From NCBI GenBank assembly GCA_030704615.1, contig CM060734.1, forward strand, positions 26,970,001-27,034,000: a stretch of DNA of 64,000 nucleotides. The letters run 5' to 3'. Position numbers and translations under genes: made by a program. This DNA comes from Takakia lepidozioides. Taxonomy: Eukaryota > Streptophyta > Takakiopsida > Takakiales > Takakiaceae. Shown here in pieces: positions 45,401 to 59,400 of this stretch. Position 1 is the first letter of the stretch; the number at the start of each line of letters is the position of its first letter. The notes beneath the pieces are model-generated. The model saw only the letters and a program-made list of their open reading frames with translations, was not told where the DNA came from and did no database searches.

Positions 45401-48400
45401 GTCAATCAAAATTGATTGAAAGGGTGAACCCATCGTTCGATGTTCAAATGATTTTGATTGCTTTCAAACATTGCGAGTGTGTTGGACATACCTTGTCAGA
45501 TGCTCCTCTCAAGTATGAAGTCAATCAAAATTGATTGAAAGGGTGAACCCATCGTTCGATGTTCAAATGATTTTTGATTGCTTTCAAACATTGCGAGTGT
45601 GTTGGACATACCTTGTCAGAGGTACGTGTCAAGTATGAAGTCAATCGAAATTGATTGAAAGGGTGAACCATCGTTCGATGTTCAAATGAATTTTGATTGC
45701 TTTCAATCTTTGCGAGTGTGTTGGACATACCTTGTCACATGCTCCTCTCAAGTATGAAGTCAATCAAAATTGATTGAAAGGGTGAACCCATCGTTCGATG
45801 TTCAAATGATTTTGATTGCTTTCAAACATTGCGAGTGTGTTGGACATACCTTGTCAGAGGTCCTGTCGAGTATCACGTCAATCGAAAATGATTCAAAGGG
45901 TGAACCCATCGTTCGATGTTCAAATGAATTTTTGATTGCTTTCAATCTTTGCGAGTGTGTTGGACATACCTTGTCACATGCTCCTCTCAAGTATGAAGTC
46001 AATCAAAATGATTGAAAGGGTGAACCCATCGTTCGATGTTCAAATGATTTTGATTGCTTTCAATCATTGCGAGTGTGTGGACATACCTTGTCAGAGGTCC
46101 TCTCAAGTATGAAGTCAATCGAAATTGATTCAAGGGTGAACCCATCGTTCGATGTTCAAATGATTTTTGATTGCTTTCAATCTTGCGAGTGTGTTGGACA
46201 TACCTTGTCACATGCTCCTCTCAAGTATGAAGTCAATCAAAATTGATTGAAAGGGTGAACCCATCGTTCGATGTTCAAATGATTTTTGATTGCTTTCAAA
46301 CATTGCGAGTGTGTTGGACATACCTTCACATGCTCCTCTCAAGTATGAAGTCAATCAAAATTGATTGAAAGGGTGAACCCATCGTTCGATGTTCAAATGA
46401 TTTTGATTGCTTTCAAACTTTGCGAGTGTGTGGACATACCTTGTCAGAGGTACGTGTCGAGTATCAGGTCAATCGAAATTGATTCAAAGGGTGAACCCAT
46501 CGTTCGATGTTCAAATGAATTTTTGATTGCTTTCAATCTTTGCGAGTGTGTTGGACATACCTTGTCACATGCTCCTCTCAAGTATGAAGTCAATCAAAAT
46601 TGATTGAAAGGGTGAACCCATCGTTCGATGTTCAAATGATTTTTGATTGCTTTCAAACATTGCGAGTGTGTTGGACATACCTTGTCAGAGGTACGTGTCG
46701 AGTATCAGGTCAATCGAAATTGATTCAAAGGGTGAACCCATCGTTCGATGTTCAAATGAATTTTTGATTGCTTTCAATCTTTGCGAGTGTGTTGGACATA
46801 CCTTGTCACATGCTCCTCTCAAGTATGAAGTCAATCAAAATTGATTGAAAGGGTGAACCCATCGTTCGATGTTCAAATGATTTTTGATTGCTTTCAAACA
46901 TTGCGAGTGTGTTGGACATACCTTGTCAGAGGTACGTGTCGAGTATCAAGTCAATCGAAATTGATTCAAAGGGTGAACCATCGTTCGATGTTCAAATGAA
47001 TTTTGATTGCTTTCAATCTTTGCGAGTGTGTTGGACATACCTTGTCACATGCTCCTCTCAAGTATGAAGTCAATCAAAATTGATTGAAAGGGTGAACCCA
47101 TCGTTCGATGTTCAAATGATTTTGATTGCTTTCAAACATTGCGAGTGTGTTGGACATACCTTGTCACAGGTCCTCTCAAGTATGAAGTCAATCAAAATTG
47201 ATTGAAAGGGTGAACCCATCGTTCGATGTTCAAATGATTTTTGATTGCTTTCAATCTTTGCGAGTGTGTTGGACATACCTTGTCACATGCTCTCTCAAGT
47301 ATGAAGTCAATCAAAATGATTGAAAGGGTGAACCCATCGTTCGATGTTCAAATGATTTTTGATTGCTTTCAAACATTGCGAGTGTGTTGGACATACCTTG
47401 TCAGAGGTACGTGTCGAGTATCAAGTCAATCAAATTGATTCAAAGGGTGAACCCATCGTTCGATGTTCAAATGATTTTGATTGCTTTCAATCTTGCGAGT
47501 GTGTTGGACATACCTTGTCACATGCTCCTCTCAAGTATGAAGTCAATCAAAATTGATTGAAAGGGTGAACCCATCGTTCGATGTTCAAATGATTTTTGAT
47601 TGCTTTCAAACATTGCGAGTGTGTTGGACATACCTTGTCAGAGGTACGTGTGATGAAGTCAATCGAAATTGATTCAAAGGGTGAACCCATCGTTCGATGT
47701 TCAAATGAATTTTTGATTGCTTTCAATCTTTGCGAGTGTGTTGGACATACCTTGTCACATGCTCCTCTCAAGTATGAAGTCAATCAAAATTGATTGAAAG
47801 GGTGAACCCATCGTTCGATGTTCAAATGATCTTTGATTGCTTTCAACATTGCGAGTGTGTTGGACATACCTTGTCACAGCTCGTCTCAAGTATGAAGTCA
47901 ATCAAAATTGATTGAAAGGGTGAACCCATCGTTCGATGTTCAAATGATTTTTGATTGCTTTCAAACATTGCGAGTGTGTTGGACATACCTTGTCACATGC
48001 TCTCTCAAGTATGAAGTCAATCAAAATTGATTGAAAGGGTGAACCCATCGTTCGATGTTCAAATGATTTTTGATTGCTTTCAAACATTGCGAGTGTGTTG
48101 GACATACCTTGTCACATGCTCCTGTCAAGTATGAAGTCAATCAAAATTGATTGAAAGGGTGAACCCATCGTTCGATGTTCAAATGATTTTTGATTGCTTT
48201 CAATCTTTGCGAGTGTGTTGGACATACCTTGTCACATGCTCCTCTCAAGTATGAAGTCAATCAAAATTGATGAAAGGGTGAACCCATCGTTCGATGTTCA
48301 AATGATTTTTGATTGCTTTCAAACTTTGCGAGTGTGTTGGACATACCTTGTCAGAGGTACGTGTCAGTATGAGGTCAATCGAAATTGATTCAAAGGGTGA

Positions 48401-51400
48401 ACCATCGTTCGATGTTCAAATGAATTTTGATTGCTTTCAATCTTTGCGAGTGTGTTGGACATACCTTGTCACATGCTCCTCTCAAGTATGAAGTCAATCA
48501 AAATTGATTGAAAGGGTGAACCCATCGTTCGATGTTCAAATGATTTTTGATTGCTTTCAAACATTGCGAGTGTGTTGGACATACCTTGTCAGAGGTACGT
48601 GTCGAGTATCAGTCAATCGAAATTGATTGAAAGGGTGAACCCATCGTTCGATGTTCAAATGAATTTTTGATTGCTTTCAATCTTTGCGAGTGTGTTGGAC
48701 ATACCTTGTCACATGCTCCTCTCAAGTATGAAGTCAATCAAAATTGATTGAAAGGGTGAACCCATCGTTCGATGTTCAAATGATTTTTGATTGCTTTCAA
48801 ACATTGCGAGTGTGTTGGACATACCTTGTCAGAGGTACGTGTCGAGTATCAAGTCAATCGAAATGATTCAAAGGGTGAACCCATCGTTCGATGTTCAAAT
48901 GAATTTTGATTGCTTTCAATCTTTGCGAGTGTGTTGGACATACCTTGTCACATGCTCCTCTCAAGTATGAAGTCAATCAAAATTGATTGAAAGGGTGAAC
49001 CCATCGTTCGATGTTCAAATGATTTTTGATTGCTTTCAAACATTGCGAGTGTGTTGGACATACCTTGTCACAGGTCCTCTCAAGTATGAGGTCAATCGAA
49101 ATTGATTGAAAGGGTGAACCCATCGTTCGATGTTCAAATGAATTTTGATTGCTTTCAACATTGCGAGTGTGTTGGACATACCTTGTCACATGCTCCTCTC
49201 AAGTATGAAGTCAATCAAAATTGATTGAAAGGGTGAACCCATCGTTCGATGTTCAAATGAATTTTGATTGCTTTCAAACATTGCGAGTGTGTTGGACATA
49301 CCTTGTCAGAGGTACGTGTCGAGTATCAGGTCAATCAAAATTGATTCAAAGGGTGAACCCATCGTTCGATGTTCAAATGAATTTTGATTGCTTTCAATCT
49401 TTGCGAGTGTGTTGGACATACTTGTCACATGCTCCTCTCAAGTATGAAGTCAATCAAAATTGATTGAAAGGGTGAACCCATCGTTCGATGTTCAAATGAT
49501 TTTGATGCTTTCAAACATTGCGAGTGTGTTGGACATACCTTGTCAGAGTACGTGTCGAGTATCAGGTCAATCGAAATTGATTCAAAGGGTGAACCCATCG
49601 TTCGATGTTCAAATGATTTTTGATTGCTTTCAATCTTTGCGAGTGTGTTGGACATACCTTGTCACATGCTCCTCTCAAGTATGAAGTCAATCAAAATTGA
49701 TTGAAAGGGTGAACCCATCGTTCGATGTTCAAATGATTTTTGATTGCTTTCAAACATTGCGAGTGTGTTGGACATACCTTGTCAGAGGTACGTGTCGAGT
49801 ATCAGGTCAATCAAAATTGATTCAAAGGGTGAAACCATCGTTCGATGTTCAAATGAATTTTTGATTGCTTTCAATCTTTGCGAGTGTGTTGGACATACCT
49901 TGTCACATGCTCCTCTCAAGTATGAAGTCAATCAAAATTGATTGAAAGGGTGAACCCATCGTTCGATGTTCAAATGATTTTTGATTGCTTTCAAACATTG
50001 CGAGTGTGTTGACATACCTTGTCAGAGGTACGTGTGAGTATCAAGTCAATCGAAATTGATTCAAAGGGTGAACCCATCGTTCGATGTTCAAATGAATTTT
50101 GATTGCTTTCAATCTTTGCGAGTGTGTTGGACATACCTTGTCACATGCTCCTCTCAAGTATGAAGTCAATCAAATTGATTGAAAGGGTGAACCCATCGTT
50201 CGATGTTCAAATGATTTTGATTGCTTTCAACATTGCGAGTGTGTTGGACATACCTTGTCAGAGGTACGTGTCAAGTATCAGGTCAATCGAAAATTGATTC
50301 AAAGGGTGAACCCATCGTTCGATGTTCAAATGAATTTTGATTGCTTTCAATCTTTGCGAGTGTGTGGACATACCTTGTCACATGCTCCTCTCAAGTATGA
50401 AGTCAATCAAAATTGATTGAAAGGGTGAACCCATCGTTCGATGTTCAAATGATTTTTGATTGCTTTCAACATTGCGAGTGTGTTGGACATACCTTGTCAA
50501 TGGTCCTCTCAAGTATGAGTCAATCAAAATGATTGAAAGGGTGAACCCATCGTTCGATGTTCAAATGATTTTTGATTGCTTTCAAACATTGCGAGTGTGT
50601 TGGACATACCTTGTCACATGCTCCTCTCAAGTATGAAGTCAATCAAATTGATTGAAAGGGTGAACCCATCGTTCGATGTTCAAATGATTTTTGATTGCTT
50701 TCAAACATTGCGAGGTGTTGGACATACCTTGTCAGAGGTCCTGTCAAGTATCAGTCAATCGAAATTGATTCAAAGGGTGAACCCATCGTTCGATGTTCAA
50801 ATGATTTTTGATTGCTTTCAAATTGCGAGTGTGTTGGACACACCTTGTCACAGGTACTCTCAAGTATGAAGTCAATCAAAATTGATTGAAAGGGTGAACC
50901 CATCGTTCGATGTTCAAATGAATTTTGATTGCTTTCAACATTGCGAGTGTGTTGGACATACCTTGTCACATGCTCCTCTCAGTATGAAGTCAATCAAAAT
51001 GATTGAAAGGGTGAACCCATCGTTCGATGTTCAAATGAATTTTGATTGCTTTCAATCTTGCGAGTTGTTGGACATACCTTGTCACATGCTCCTCTCAAGT
51101 ATGAAGTCAATCAAAATTGATTGAAAGGGTGAACCCATCGTTCGATGTTCAAATGATTTTTGATTGCTTTCAAACATTGCGAGTGTGTTGGACATACCTT
51201 GTCAGAGGTACGTGTCGAGTATCAGTCAATCGAAATTGATTCAAAGGGTGAACCCATCGTTCGATGTTCAAATGAATTTTTGATTGCTTTCAATCTTTGC
51301 GAGTGTGTTGGACATACCTTGTCACATGCTCCTCTCAAGTATGAAGTCAATCAAAATTGATTGAAAGGGTGAACCCATCGTTCGATGTTCAAATGATTTT

Positions 51401-54400
51401 TGATTGCTTTCAAACATTGCGAGTGTGTTGGACATACCTTGTCAGAGGTACGTGTCGAGTATCAGGTCAATCGAAATTGATTCAAAGGGTGAACCATCGT
51501 TCGATGTTCAAATGAATTTTTGATTGCTTTCAATCTTTGCGAGTGTGTTGGACATACCTTGTCACATGCTCCTCTCAAGTATGAAGTCAATCAAAATTGA
51601 TTGAAAGGGTGAACCCATCGTTCGATGTTCAAATGATTTTGATTGCTTTCAAACATTGCGAGTGTGTTGGACATACCTTGTCAAGGTACGTGTCAAGTAT
51701 GAAGTCAATCGAAATTGATTCAAAGGGTGAACCCATCGTTCGATGTTCAAATGAATTTTTGATTGCTTTCAATCTTTGCGAGTGTGTTGGACATACCTTG
51801 TCACATGCTCCTCTCAAGTATGAAGTCAATCAAAATTGATTGAAAGGGTGAACCATCGTTCGATGTTCAAATGAATTTTGATTGCTTTCAATCTTTGCGA
51901 GTGTGTTGGACATACCTTGTCACATGCTCCTCTCAAGTATGAAGTCAATCAAAATTGATTGAAAGGGTGAACCCATCGTCGATGTTCAAATGATTTTTGA
52001 TTGCTTTCAAACATTGCGAGTGTGTTGGACATACCTTGTCAGAGGTACGTGTCGAGTATCAGTCAATCGAAATTGATTCAAAGGGTGAACCCATCGTTCG
52101 ATGTTCAAATGAATTTTTGATTGCTTTCAATCTTTGCGAGTGTGTTGGACATACCTTGTCACATGCTCCTCTCAAGTATGAAGTCAATCAAAATTGATTG
52201 AAAGGGTGAACCCATCGTTCGATGTTCAAATGATTTTGATTGCTTTCAAACATTGCGAGTGTGTTGGACATACCTTGTCACATGCTCTCTCAAGTATGAA
52301 GTCAATCAAAATTGATTGAAAGGGTGAACCCATCGTTCGATGTTCAAATGAATTTTTGATTGCTTTCAAACTTTGCGAGTGTGTTGGACATACCTTGTCA
52401 CATGCTCCTCTCAAGTATGAAGTCAATCAAAATTGATTGAAAGGGTGAACCCATCGTTCGATGTTCAAATGATTTTTGATTGCTTTCAATCTTTGCGAGT
52501 GTGTTGGACATACCTTGTCACATGCTCCTCTCAAGTATGAAGTCAATCAAAATTGATTGAAAGGGTGAACCCATCGTTCGATGTTCAAATGATTTTTGAT
52601 TGCTTTCAAACATTGCGAGTGTGTTGGACATACCTTGTCAGAGGTACGTGTCAAGTATGAAGTCAATCGAAATTGATTCAAAGGGTGAACCCATCGTTCG
52701 ATGTTCAAATGATTTTGATTGCTTTCAAACATTGCGAGTGTGTTGGACATACCTTGTCACAGGTACGTGGGAGTATCACGTCAATCAAAATTGATTGAAA
52801 GGGTGAACCCATCGTTCGATGTTCAAATGAATTTTGATTGCTTTCAATCTTTGCGAGTGTGTTGGACATACTTGTCACATGCTCCTCTCAAGTATGAAGT
52901 CAATCAAAATTGATTGAAAGGGTGAACCCATCGTTCGATGTTCAAATGATTTTTGATTGCTTTCAAACATTGCGAGTGTGTTGGACATACCTTGTCAGAG
53001 GTACGTGTCAAGTATGAGGTCAATCGAAATTGATTCAAGGGTGAACCCATCGTTCGATGTTCAAATGAATTTTGATTGCTTTCAATCTTGCGAGTGTGTT
53101 GGACATACCTTGTCACATGCTCCTCTCAAGTATGAAGTCAATCAAAATTGATTGAAAGGGTGAAACCATCGTTCGATGTTCAAATGATTTTGATTGCTTT
53201 CAAACATTGCGAGTGTGTTGGACATACCTTGTCAGAGGTACGTGTCGAGTATCAGGTCAATCGAAATTGATTCAAAGGGTGAACCCATCGTTCGATGTTC
53301 AAATGAATTTTTGATTGCTTTCAATCTTTGCGAGTGTGTTGGACATACCTTGTCACATGCTCCTCTCAAGTATGAAGTCAATCAAAATTGATTGAAAGGG
53401 TGAACCCATCGTTCGATGTTCAAATGAATTTTGATTGCTTTCAAACATTGCGAGTGTGTTGGACATACCTTGTCAGAGGTACGTGTCGAGTATCAAGTCA
53501 ATCGAAATGATCAAAGGGTGAACCCATCGTTCGATGTTCAAATGAATTTTTGATTGCTTTCAATCTTTGCGAGTGTGTTGGACATACTTGTCACATGCTC
53601 CTCTCAAGTATGAAGTCAATCAAAATGATTGAAAGGGTGAACCCATCGTTCGATGTTCAAATGATTTTTGATTGCTTTCAAACATTGCGAGTGTGTTGGA
53701 CATACCTTGTCAGAGGTACGTGTCAAGTATGAAGTCAATCAAAATTGATTCAAAGGGTGAACCCATCGTTCGATGTTCAAATGAATTTTTGATTGCTTTC
53801 AATCATTGCGAGTGTGTTGGACATACCTTGTCACATGCTCCTCTCAAGTATGAAGTCAATCAAAATTGATTGAAAGGGTGAACCCATCGTTCGATGTTCA
53901 AATGATTTTTGATTGCTTTCAAACATTGCGAGTGTGTTGGACATACCTTGTCAGAGGTACGTGTCAAGTATCAGGTCAATCGAAATTGATTGAAAGGGTG
54001 AACCCATCGTTCGATGTTCAAATGAATTTTTGATTGCTTTCAATCTTTGCGAGTGTGTTGGACATACCTTGTCACATGCTCCTCTCAAGTATGAAGTCAA
54101 TCAAAATTGATTGAAAGGGTGAACCCATCGTTCGATGTTCAAATGATTTTGATTGCTTTCAAACATTGCGAGTGTGTTGGACATACCTTGTCAGAGGACG
54201 TGTCGAGTATGAGGTCAATCAAAATTGATTGAAAGGGTGAACCATCGTTCGATGTTCAAATGAATTTTTGATTGCTTTCAATCTTTGCGAGTGTGTTGGA
54301 CATACCTTGTCACATGCTCCTCTCAAGTATGAAGTCAATCAAAATTGATTGAAAGGGTGAACCCATCGTTCGATGTTCAAATGATTTTTGATTGCTTTCA

Positions 54401-56399
54401 AACATTGCGAGTGTGTTGGACATACCTTGTCAGAGGTACGTGTCGAGTATCAAGTCAATCGAAATTGATTCAAAGGGTGAACCCATCGTTCGATGTTCAA
54501 ATGAATTTTTGATTGCTTTCAATCTTTGCGAGTGTGTTGGACATACCTGTCACATGCTCCTCTCAAGTATGAAGTCAATCAAAATTGATTGAAAGGGTGA
54601 ACCATCGTTCGATGTTCAAATGATTTTGATTGCTTTCAAACATGCGAGTGTGTTGGACATACCTTGTCAGATGGTCGTCTCAAGTATCAAGTCAATCGAA
54701 ATTGATTGAAAGGGTGAACCCATCGTTCGATGTTCAAATGAATTTTGATTGCTTTCAAATCTTTGCGAGTGTGTTGGACATACCTTGTCACATGCTCCTC
54801 TCAAGTATGAAGTCAATCAAAATTGATTGAAAGGGTGAACCCATCGTTCGATGTTCAAATGATTTTTGATTGCTTTCAAACATTGCGAGTGTGTTGGACA
54901 TACCTTGTCAGAGGTCGTGTCGAGTATCAGTCAATCGAAATTGATTGAAAGGGTGAACCCATCGTTCGATGTTCAAATGAATTTTTGATTGCTTTCAATC
55001 TTTGCGAGTGTGTTGGACATACCTTGTCACATGCTCCTCTCAAGTATGAAGTCAATCAAAATTGATTGAAAGGGTGAACCCATCGTTCGATGTTCAAATG
55101 ATTTTTGATTGCTTTCAACATTGCGAGTGTGTTGGACATACCTTGTCACAGCTCCTGTCGAGTATGAAGTCAATCGAAATTGATTCAAAGGGTGAACCCA
55201 TCGTTCGATGTTCAAATGATTTTTGATTGCTTTCAAACTTGCGAGTGTGTTGGACATACCTTGTCACATGCTCCTCTCAAGTATGAAGTCAATCAAAATT
55301 GATTGAAAGGGTGAACCCATCGTTCGATGTTCAAATGATTTTTGATTGCTTTCAAACATTGCGAGTGTGTTGGACATACCTTGTCACATGGTCGTCTCAA
55401 GTATGAAGTCAATCAAAATTGATTGAAAGGGTGAAACCATCGTTCGATGTTCAAATGAATTTTTGATTGCTTTCAAACTTTGCGAGTGTGTTGGACATAC
55501 CTTGTCACATGCTCCTCTCAAGTATGAAGTCAATCAAAATTGATTGAAAGGGTGAACCCATCGTTCGATGTTCAAATGATTTTTGATTGCTTTCAAACAT
55601 TGCGAGTGTGTTGGACATACCTTGTCAGAGGTACGTGTCGAGTATCAAGTCAATCGAAATTGATTCAAAGGGTGAACCCATCGTTCGATGTTCAAATGAA
55701 TTTTGATTGCTTTCAATCTTTGCGAGTGTGTTGGACATACCTTGTCACATGCTCCTCTCAAGTATGAAGTCAATCAAATTGATTGAAAGGGTGAACCCAT
55801 CGTTCGATGTTCAAATGATTTTGATTGCTTTCAAACATTGCGAGTGTGTTGGACATACCTTGTCAGAGGTACGTGTCGAGTATCAGTCAATCGAAATTGA
55901 TTCAAAGGGTGAACCCATCGTTCGATGTTCAAATGAATTTTGATTGCTTTCAATCTTTGCGAGTGTGTTGGACATACCTTGTCACATGCTCCTCTCAAGT
56001 ATGAAGTCAATCAAAATTGATTGAAAGGGTGAACCCATCGTTCGATGTTCAAATGATTTTGATTGCTTTCAAACATTGCGAGTGTGTTGGACATACCTTG
56101 TCACATGTACGTGTCAAGTATGAAGTCAATCAAAATGATTGAAAGGGTGAACCCATCGTTCGATGTTCAAATGAATTTTTGATTGCTTTCAAACTTGCGA
56201 GTGTGTTGGACATACCTTGTCACATGCTCCTCTCAAGTATGAAGTCAATCAAAATTGATTGAAAGGGTGAACCCATCGTTCGATGTTCAAATGATTTTGA
56301 TTGCTTTCAAACATTGCGAGTGTGTTGGACATACCTTGTCACATGCTCCTCTCAAGTATGAAGTCAATCAAAATTGATTGAAAGGGTGAACCCATCGTT

Positions 56400-56439
56400 G
56401 TTTTGATTTTTTTTTTTTTTTTTTTTTTTTCAATTTGTT
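56400..56439. other. Poly-T insertion inside a monomer
   Basis: An otherwise normal monomer is split after CCCATCGTT by GTTTTGA, a run of 24 T (56407-56430) and CAATTTGTT, then resumes at CGATGTTCAA. There is no target duplication or element body. It looks like a sequencing or consensus artefact. Confidence 0.7.
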
Positions 56440-59400
56440 CGATGTTCAATGATTTTTGATTGCTTTCAAACATTGCGAGTGTGTTGGACATACCTTGTCA
56501 GAGGTACGTGTCGAGTATGAGGTCAATCGAAATTGATTCAAAGGGTGAACCCATCGTTCGATGTTCAAATGAATTTTTGATTGCTTTCAATCTTTGCGAG
56601 TGTGTTGGACATACCTTGTCACATGCTCCTCTCAAGTATGAAGTCAATCAAAATTGATTGAAAGGGTGAACCCATCGTTCGATGTTCAAATGATTTTGAT
56701 GCTTTCAACATTGCGAGTGTGTGGACATACCTTGTCAGAGGTACGTGTCGAGTATCAGTCAATCGAAATTGATTCAAAGGGTGAACCCATCGTTCGATGT
56801 TCAAATGAATTTTTGATTGCTTTCAATCTTTGCGAGTGTGTTGGACATACCTTGTCACATGCTCCTCTCAAGTATGAAGTCAATCAAAATTGATTGAAAG
56901 GGTGAACCCATCGTTCGATGTTCAAATGATTTTTGATTGCTTTCAAACATTGCGAGTGTGTTGGACATACCTTGTCAGAGGTACGTGTCGAGTATCAGGT
57001 CAATCGAAATTGATTCAAAGGGTGAACCCATCGTTCGATGTTCAAATGAATTTTTGATTGCTTTCAATCTTGCGAGTGTGTTGGACATACCTGTCACATG
57101 CTCCTCTCAAGTATGAAGTCAATCAAAATTGATTGAAAGGGTGAACCCATCGTTCGATGTTCAAATGATTTTTGATTGCTTTCAAACATTGCGAGTGTGT
57201 TGGACATACCTTGTCACATGCTCCTCTCAAGTATGAAGTCAATCAAAATTGATTGAAAGGGTGAACCCATCGTTCGATGTCAAATGAATTTTTGATTGCT
57301 TTCAATCTTTGCGAGTGTGTTGGACATACCTTGTCACATGCTCCTCTCAAGTATGAAGTCAATCAAAATTGATTGAAAGGGTGAACCCATCGTTCGATGT
57401 TCAAATGAATTTTGATTGCTTTCCAATCTTTGCGAGTGTGTTGGACATACCTTGTCACATGCTCCTCTCAAGTATGAAGTCAATCAAAATGATTGAAAGG
57501 GTGAACCCATCGTTCGATGTTCAAATGATTTTGATTGCTTTCAAACATGCGAGTGTGTTGGACATACCTTGTCAGATGTACCTCTCAAGTATGAAGTCAA
57601 TCGAAATTGATTGAAAGGGTGAACCATCGTTCGATGTTCAAATGATTTTTGATTGCTTTCAAACATTGCGAGTGTGTTGGACATACCTTGTCAGAGGTAC
57701 GTGTCAAGTATGAAGTCAATCAAAATTGATTGAAAGGGTGAACCCATCGTTCGATGTTCAAATGATTTTTGATTGCTTTCAAACATGCGAGTGTGTTGGA
57801 CATACCTTGTCACAGGTCCTGTCAAGTATGAAGTCAATCAAAATGATTGAAAGGGTGAACCCATCGTTCGATGTTCAAATGATTTTTGATTGCTTTCAAA
57901 CATTGCGAGTGTGTTGGACATACCTTGTCAGAGGTCCTCTCAAGTATGAAGTCAATCGAAATTGATTCAAAGGGTGAACCCATCGTTCGATGTTCAAATG
58001 AATTTTTGATTGCTTTCAATCTTTGCGAGTGTGTTGGACATACCTTGTCACATGCTCCTCTCAAGTATGAAGTCAATCAAAATTGATTGAAAGGGTGAAC
58101 CCATCGTTCGATGTTCAAATGATTTTTGATTGCTTTCAAACATTGCGAGTGTGTTGGACATACCTTGTCAGAGGTACGTGTCGAGTATCAAGTCAATCAA
58201 AATTGATTCAAAGGGTGAAACCATCGTTCGATGTTCAAATGAATTTTGATTGCTTTCAATCTTTGCGAGTGTGTTGGACATACCTTGTCACATGCTCCTC
58301 TCAAGTATGAAGTCAATCAAAATTGATTGAAAGGGTGAACCATCGTTCGATGTTCAAATGATTTTGATTGCTTTCAAACATTGCGAGTGTGTTGGACATA
58401 CCTTGTCAGAGGTACGTGTCGAGTATGAGGTCAATCGAAATTGATTCAAAGGGTGAACCATCGTTCGATGTTCAAATGAATTTTTGATTGCTTTCAATCT
58501 TTGCGAGTGTGTTGGACATACCTTGTCACATGCTCCTCTCAAGTATGAAGTCAATCAAAATGATTGAAAGGGTGAACCCATCGTTCGATGTTCAAATGAT
58601 TTTGATTGCTTTCAAACATTGCGAGTGTGTTGGACATACCTTGTCACATGTCCTCTCAAGTATGAAGTCAATCGAAATTGATTGAAAGGGTGAACCCATC
58701 GTTCGATGTTCAATGATTTTTGATTGCTTTCAAACATTGCGAGTGTGTTGGACATACCTTGTCAGAGGTACGTGTCAAGTATCAGTCAATCAAAATTGAT
58801 TGAAAGGGTGAACCCATCGTTCGATGTTCAAATGATTTTTGATTGCTTTCAATCTTTGCGAGTGTGTTGGACATACCTTGTCACATGCTCCTCTCAAGTA
58901 TGAAGTCAATCAAAATTGATTGAAAGGGTGAACCCATCGTTCGATGTTCAAATGATTTTGATTGCTTTCAAACATTGCGAGTGTGTTGGACATACCTGTC
59001 ACATGCTCCTCTCAAGTATGAAGTCAATCAAAATTGATTGAAAGGGTGAACCCATCGTTCGATGTTCAAATGAATTTTTGATTGCTTTCAATCTTTGCGA
59101 GTGTGTTGGACATACCTTGTCACATGCTCCTCTCAAGTATGAAGTCAATCAAAATTGATTGAAAGGGTGAACCCATCGTTCGATGTTCAAATGAATTTTT
59201 GATTGCTTTCAATCTTTGCGAGTGTGTTGGACATACCTTGTCACATGCTCCTCTCAAGTATGAAGTCAATCAAATTGATTGAAAGGGTGAACCCATCGTT
59301 CGATGTTCAAATGAATTTTTGATTGCTTTCAAATCTTTGCGAGTGTGTTGGACATACCTTGTCACATGCTCCTTCAAGTATGAAGTCAATCAAAATTGAT